DNA of 64,000 nt from Liolophura sinensis. Lineage: Eukaryota > Mollusca > Polyplacophora > Chitonida > Chitonidae. Below the pieces are notes generated by a model. That model was not told where the DNA came from. It saw only the letters and a list, made by a program, of their open reading frames with translations, and ran no database searches. Positions 58,621 to 64,000 of the stretch are shown in pieces. The stretch covers positions 43,883,385 to 43,947,384 of the forward strand of contig NC_088295.1 of assembly GCF_032854445.1 (NCBI RefSeq), in the 5' to 3' direction. The number at the start of each line of letters is the position of its first letter. Positions within the stretch are counted from its first letter, which is position 1. The translations under genes were made by a program, and so were the position numbers.

Positions 58621-59957
58621 AATCTTGCTGTTTTCTTAACCAGCTTGTTGTGCAAAGAGTTGCTGTTATTGTTGCAATTTTTGATTCCATGGGATCTTGT
58701 TGGCTTTGCCAAAATGTTAGTAAAAAAAGTAAAGATTCTGGTGTTTTCATTGTGTGAATCGATTTTATGAATTCCCCCTGATGTTATCAGCATGTGATAA
58801 AACACACAGCCCATGAAATGTGACTGGTTTGCATAAATGTGTCTTGAGCATATTAAAAATATAGACATTTATCTAGAATTTCAATTGCCATGGAAATCAT
58901 TTTTCCTTGCAGAGTCATAATAATGAAGAAAATGCATTTATTAAATGCATCTCATCTGTGTATAATATAATTTTTCTAAATACATGTACATGTAAAATTT
59001 TGTTAAATGATGTATATTAAATTGAAATATATTATTAGGAAGTGCCGATATGATGTCCTGAGTGAGAAATACCAACTTGCCAAAGTCATAAAACTGTTGA
59101 ATGTTGGCCAATTCCTGGTGTATGACAATGAATACACCTGTGAATGTGGGAAGAATATGTTAATTGATACCTATTAATATTTATCAGAATGATTGTCTCT
59201 TGTTTGGTTGTTATGTACATGATTGCTTATAAAAAATAATTACTGTGATATCAGAAAGTGCTTTCTGTTGAATTATCTCTTTTTCATAGGCTTTAAAGGC
59301 ACATACTCTCGAAAGAAATTTTAGAATTTTTGAGTTGGTTCAGCTAAATACGATTTGTATTTGACTCGGGCCTATATTTTCTGAAAAATGTCAGTTAAGA
59401 GAATTATAATGGGAAATCCGTCACTGTTCTACATTGTCCATCCACCATGGTAACACACACATGAAGCAGCGCAATGTTTTCCTCAGCGCCAAAAAAAAAA
59501 AAAAAAGTGAAAAAGTTCGTTTTGGCAATGACTGTTATACCTAAGACATTAAAATCATTGACATTGTTTTCCCCCATCGTCTGGGTGTGTGCACAAGAGG
59601 GAATATGTCAAGTACTGAACATGGAATGACAAGTGAGTCAGCCTTGTGTTAGTATAATGTGACTTGATCACGTGTCATGACTGGTGTCTGGGGCAGGGCA
59701 ATCCAATCCAGTGAGGCAGCGCATGAACACCTGGACAGTGGAAGTGGTCTGTTACAGGGTGACAGTCTCATGACATGACTAAAACATTGTTGAAGGTGAC
59801 ATTATACTCAAATTAAAAGATTCCCTTGCCGCTAATGTTCTTGCAGCTGTGGTGGTAAAAATGATCCCAACAAAACCTTTAGATACATTTAGATAACCTT
59901 ATATTTTCATGAAGTTTGTTGGGGATCACTGGTTTTAGTAAAATCCAAAAGTAGGCC

Positions 59958-60179
59958 AGGCCCCAGGATCATGAAGCGATCTTAGACTTCAGTTAAAATT
60001 TAAGTTATTAAAATTTGTATGTTCCTTTCCATTATTTCAGCTGAAATTTGCTTTAAAATAACTTACCAAAAATTTCAGTGGTGAGGCAATATTTTGATCT
60101 TGTTACGTAACACATCACAAATTTAATCTGATTTAAAATTTTGACTTAAGTCTAAAATCGCTTAGTGATGCCTGGGCCT
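59958..60179. mobile_element. Foldback MITE-like element, GATCACGAAGCGATC family
   Basis: Left CCCCAGGATCATGAAGCGAT and right ATCGCTTAGTGATGCCTGGG are inverted. The interior, with GCAATATTTTGATCTTGTTA, matches 10703-10914. Confidence 0.82.
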
Positions 60180-60563
60180 GTAACAGAGAATGAGCCGAAG
60201 TTTATTAGTGGCTATATTAACAAACTGAAGCATGGAATTACCGCTGATATTATGAGCATACCAATACAGCATACACATTGACCTTGTGTTTGTGAAATTT
60301 GTGGACCTCATTTAGGAACATTTGTCGTTACTGGCAGATGGCTTGTGATTTATTATAAACATACTGGTCTCCTCCACCTTTGAAGTGAACTCCTCGTGCG
60401 TGAAATATTTTTGAATGCGGACCCCAGTTCTACCAGTCAGAGCATTAAGCCTGTACTGGAGATCAGAACTACTGCCACATGAAAAGATTCTTGAAACCAT
60501 TTTTGGTTCTGGTTAGTAAAACTGGCCAAAATATATGATATATGTCTAAAACATACCGTGTAT

Positions 60564-60787
60564 GCCTGGTCCCAGGATCACAAAGAAATCTTTGAATTAA
60601 GTTATATTTCAGATCACTTCAAAATCAATATTACTTACATAACAAGGTCAGAATAGTGTTGACAACATAAATTCTGTGTAAATCATTGTAAAACAATTTT
60701 CAGCTAAAATAACGGAAAGAAAAATACCAAGTTTAATCGTATAAATTTAGACTAAAGTGTAAGATTGCTTTGTGATCACAGGGCTTA
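60564..60787. mobile_element. Foldback MITE-like element, same family, opposite orientation
   Basis: Left TCCCAGGATCACAAAGAAAT, right GATTGCTTTGTGATCACAGGG. The interior is the reverse complement of the previous copy (CATAACAAGGTCAGAATAGT, TTTTCAGCTAAAATAACGGA). Confidence 0.78.
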
Positions 60788-61391
60788 GAGCCTCCAAAGT
60801 AAGCACATGTTGGTTGGAAAAGGAACGTCGCTACTATACTTTCTCCTTTTGTATAGACTGTATCTAGAAAGAAAACATTCATCATTAAATATTTGCTGAC
60901 ATCAAGCAATCATAAACAATTCATTGCATTGGGACAGACAGATAACATGCAGAACATATTCTGAAATCTCCACATAATAAGGCGTGCTTATCACCCTTGC
61001 AACAACTTATTAATTTGGGCATGGAACACCCTCTTTACTCTAATAGGTGTTATATTATAGGACAAATACAATCACAAACAGAGGTAATATCAGAAAGTTA
61101 TCAGATAACAAGCTCTCTTTTTCAAGTCATAGTGTGGATTCAACCCTTTTCATGCTGAAAATTTCAATAACACGACATCAATGTACTTCAAGCATGAGCT
61201 TATAAGGGATTGGCAGGACTATGTTTAATAATGCAACTAAATGTAATGATGTAATTATATGCATTCACAGTCTACAGTAATAGCCTTGTTAAGCCGCAGC
61301 GAACATCTGTCTGATAATATAGTTCAGTCGAGGTGCGTGAGAACTGCTTGTTATATCTTCACTCAGATGAGTGAATTATAAAAATAATAAG

Positions 61392-61396
<5 letters not shown>

Positions 61397-61447
<51 letters not shown>
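61397..61447. repeat. (TA)n microsatellite
   Basis: About 25 TA units. Confidence 0.97.
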
Positions 61448-61455
<8 letters not shown>

Positions 61456-62939
61456 AGACTGATGTCCTTGAAGCCGAGCCGTGATATTTCGCAGTATGTT
61501 GATAAACACGGAAAGATGGAAAGAATTGCTACATGTAGCATTTAGTAATGTGCTCTCTTTTTAATAAGATGTAAACTCTACAGAATAAAGTGGGAATTAT
61601 TTAGTAGTTCTGTCATAAAGTGCAATTTTTATCCATTCATGAAAGAGAAGAAAAGAAAACACTTCCTTTACAACACAGACCAGTAGGCCTATACTTTGCG
61701 TGGATATTAAGGGTGTTGGGTGTTATAGCTTGCTGAGCTCAGCATGTTCACACCATGGGATCAACCTGTCACTATGGACAAACTCTGATGTGGGTGAATG
61801 CCTATGTCATTAACCCAGTGTTCCAAGTGTGAAATATCTGACATCCCTCAAGCCATGGTTATATCAAGGCCTAAGGAGGATTTTCACCGCTGACAGCTGG
61901 TGTCCATGCTGTGACAGACATTCTACTGCCCAACACCTGTGGTGCTGAATATATCCTGATTATCACACACTAAGCATACATTTATAGGGCCTATATATAA
62001 ATGCTTATCTCAGGAAGGAAGAATGGTTTGCAATAATCAATGTGAAGATCTTAGACTATACAGGCAGCACAATTTCATTCCCTGCAGGACATTTACCCAT
62101 TTTACTTTACTTTGACATACCCCACCCTTCTACCTGCCTTCTCCATTTAGGAAATTTAGGGCCATGAAGTTCATCAGGTCCTATCGTTCAGTTTATCCTA
62201 AATATGGTATCATCAATCCAGATGCAGACTCGATCCCTTATAATTAGGAAAAAAAAACATTCTTCTGACTTCTGCATATGTGAAATTTATCTCATCAACC
62301 TTTACCGATCATTTTTTCTGACTTTTCGCGCATTGTTCAGTTAGGTTCCACCCTAAAGGCTAACTTAACAGGCTACTTGATTCCTTGTCTCAAAACTTTG
62401 GACAGTTAATTGGTGTGGGTAGTATTGAAAACAAATTTTATTTTTCATTGTCATTGCTGCCATCTTTTGTGATAATTTTTCGCCCTTTTCGACAATTTCT
62501 GACAAAAACATGAAATGATACGTTCGGATGCAGGGAGTAATATGACGTGCCGGACGGAAACTAAGAATGTACTGTGATGTGATTGGCCTATTGCAGCCAG
62601 TGCATGCTATAATATAGGACTAGATAAATTGCTTGCCACAACCATCTGATCTTTTCAAACAGCTTTGGTCATTTAGATTTTCCCATTTATTTCATAGTAT
62701 TAATAACTGTATGATCACAGCACTAGATCCCAAAATTTTGGAAATAGCACTTCATAAGCCTTCGAAATGTTGGCTTTTAGGAATTAGGAATAAGACAAAA
62801 TTTTTCAACAGGCAGCTGCAATCTGTTGGGGAATATTAAACAATGGAGTTGATGGAAAAGGTGATGTTTAACCCCCGTAAAAGCCAGAGTTTACCAAAAC
62901 TGCCCGTGGCCGGCTTTCACTTCTCGGACACGCCCACCG

Positions 62940-63075
62940 TGAGGTGCCACCGGAAATGAGAATGTGCGCATGCGCGGCTCAATAGCCTGTTTACGGAGTC
63001 CGGAGAGCGAAGACTTGCAGGGATAAGCTCGATGAGCTGTAGACTTTCTCAGATAACACGCCTGCAGGAGTGAGG
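62940..63075 (+). promoter_or_regulatory. Probable promoter and first exon of a gene running off the right edge
   Basis: A CpG-richer block. ACCGGAAAT (62949-62957) is an ETS-type site, and TGCGCATGCGC (62965-62975) matches the NRF1 palindrome. About 100 bases downstream, GAGTGAGG is followed by a strong GTGAGTAC donor at 63076. This is the usual layout of a TATA-less housekeeping promoter with a short 5' UTR exon. No coding part of the gene is inside the window, so it cannot be named. Confidence 0.5.
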
Positions 63076-63924
63076 GTGAGTACTATCGTGTGGTAGAAAC
63101 TTCCAGCGAAGTAGCAGATTACTGTGTTAGCGATGTTACTGTGGTGCCTAGCCTGTCTCTATCACTGAAACTGATTAGAAGCTGTTGTGTGCGTCTGCGA
63201 CAGCGCCTCTCATTCAAAGTATCAATACGGTCACTGAATGCTTACATGTTTTCCTTCATTTGTTGCAGACAGTATTGCGGTAAGAAATCAATGCCACAAA
63301 ATCCCATTTCATTGCAGCTAAATTTGGCCTTGAAAGTCCCATAGCTGATCTTAATTGTTTCAAACAAGATCTTACTACGTCTTTGTTGTGATAAGGTCAC
63401 CTATGTATCTTTATTGTCTAGTGAATAGTGCATGTTGAAAGGTAGAAAAACTTAGGGTTAACCATGAAAAGTCTAGATCTGGCCCTAGAATTGTGCTACA
63501 TGTAGTTGTAAAGGAGGTTTTCTTGAGCATTCATAACATTGCTATGCATTGAATGATTCACAATCTTTTAACCTATTGATAGACATTTTCATGTAGGATT
63601 GCCTGCTTTCTTTTGTGCTATTCATAAAAACACACAACTTACAAGTTTAAGTGGGTAATACATGTGCAGTTTATCTAGATCAATTTATGCTTTATATAAA
63701 CAGATTTATTAAAAAGGTGACAGTGAGGAAAACCCAGAAATATAGTTCTGTTCTATGAATGGCCAAGTGGGGTTATCTGGGTTTATTTCAGCACCAGTGT
63801 CTTTAGTGAAGTTGAGAATATGGCAAGTTATGTATTGGGTTCATCGCACAGTGCGAGTTAATTGTAATAGTGGAAACAAAAGAGACTGAGTAGGTCATGC
63901 TGTGGACTATTTAGCTACTACATG

Positions 63925-64000
63925 TACTTGTAACTTCTATGAGGAGTCCACCACGATATAGCCGAGATATTACCGATGTGGCGTTAAGCCATAATCATTC
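63925..64000 (+). mobile_element. SINE family C tail, cut by window end
   Basis: CACGATATAGCCGAGATATT, then GTGGCGTTAAGCCATAATCA, matching 57380-57450. Confidence 0.65.

Larger units (their letters stand above)
58621..62939. other. Spacer right of the BBX-like gene
   Basis: AT-rich sequence without recognisable exons on either strand. It contains a poly-A run near 59490, two foldback elements (59958 and 60564) and a (TA)n tract (61397). Short open frames have no domain I recognise. Confidence 0.6.

Noticed and set aside
62633-62839. 68-residue open frame before the right-hand promoter
   Set aside because: No domain and no splice support; it lies upstream of the inferred start region.

Overview
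This is an AT-rich animal genomic window with no bacterial or viral gene organisation. Genes are split into short exons with GT-AG junctions. Introns and spacers are crowded with tRNA-headed SINEs, foldback MITE-like elements, minisatellites and (TA)n tracts. The SINE tails (ending GAGTACGGCGTAAAACACCAATCA, or GAGTACGACGTTAAACCCCAAGCA followed by CACT repeats) are, from memory, typical of mollusc and other lophotrochozoan genomes, so a mollusc or close relative is the best guess. I could not search a database to confirm this.

Layout. (1) 514-11927, minus strand: the first twelve coding exons of an SLC5-family sodium/solute symporter, closest in pattern to the sodium-coupled monocarboxylate and multivitamin transporter branch. 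450 residues join in phase; the C-terminal part lies beyond the left edge. (2) 11928-13890: a roughly 2 kb head-to-head spacer with a CRE, an NRF1-like site and an E-box close to the right-hand gene. (3) 13891-29965, plus strand: a CD164/endolyn-like (MGC-24 family) sialomucin. It has a signal peptide, about six and a half tandem cysteine-rich modules encoded by alternating exon types that are all phase 1, a Thr/Ala mucin stalk, one membrane segment and a YHTL lysosome-sorting tail. (4) 29966-38200: 3' UTR and a repeat-rich spacer. (5) 38200-58620, plus strand: an HMG-box transcription factor of the BBX (bobby sox homologue) type. Eight coding exons (44609-55801) join into 937 residues. A possible 5' UTR exon lies near 38.3 kb and a possible 3' UTR exon from 57.9 kb. 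A decayed piggyBac transposase (39975-41335, minus) and a rearranged SINE lie in its 5' intron. (6) 58600-62900: spacer with two foldback elements. (7) 62940-63075: a likely promoter and first exon of another plus-strand gene that runs off the right edge.

The three genes do not form a pathway: they are a plasma-membrane transporter, a lysosomal/cell-surface sialomucin and a nuclear DNA-binding protein. The most interesting structure is the modular expansion of the CD164-like gene by duplication of exon pairs, with a recent duplicate, a probable relic exon, an alternative exon and a large inverted repeat inside one intron. The record of nested SINE insertions with target-site duplications is next in interest. 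I found no convincing evidence of an entirely new biological system.
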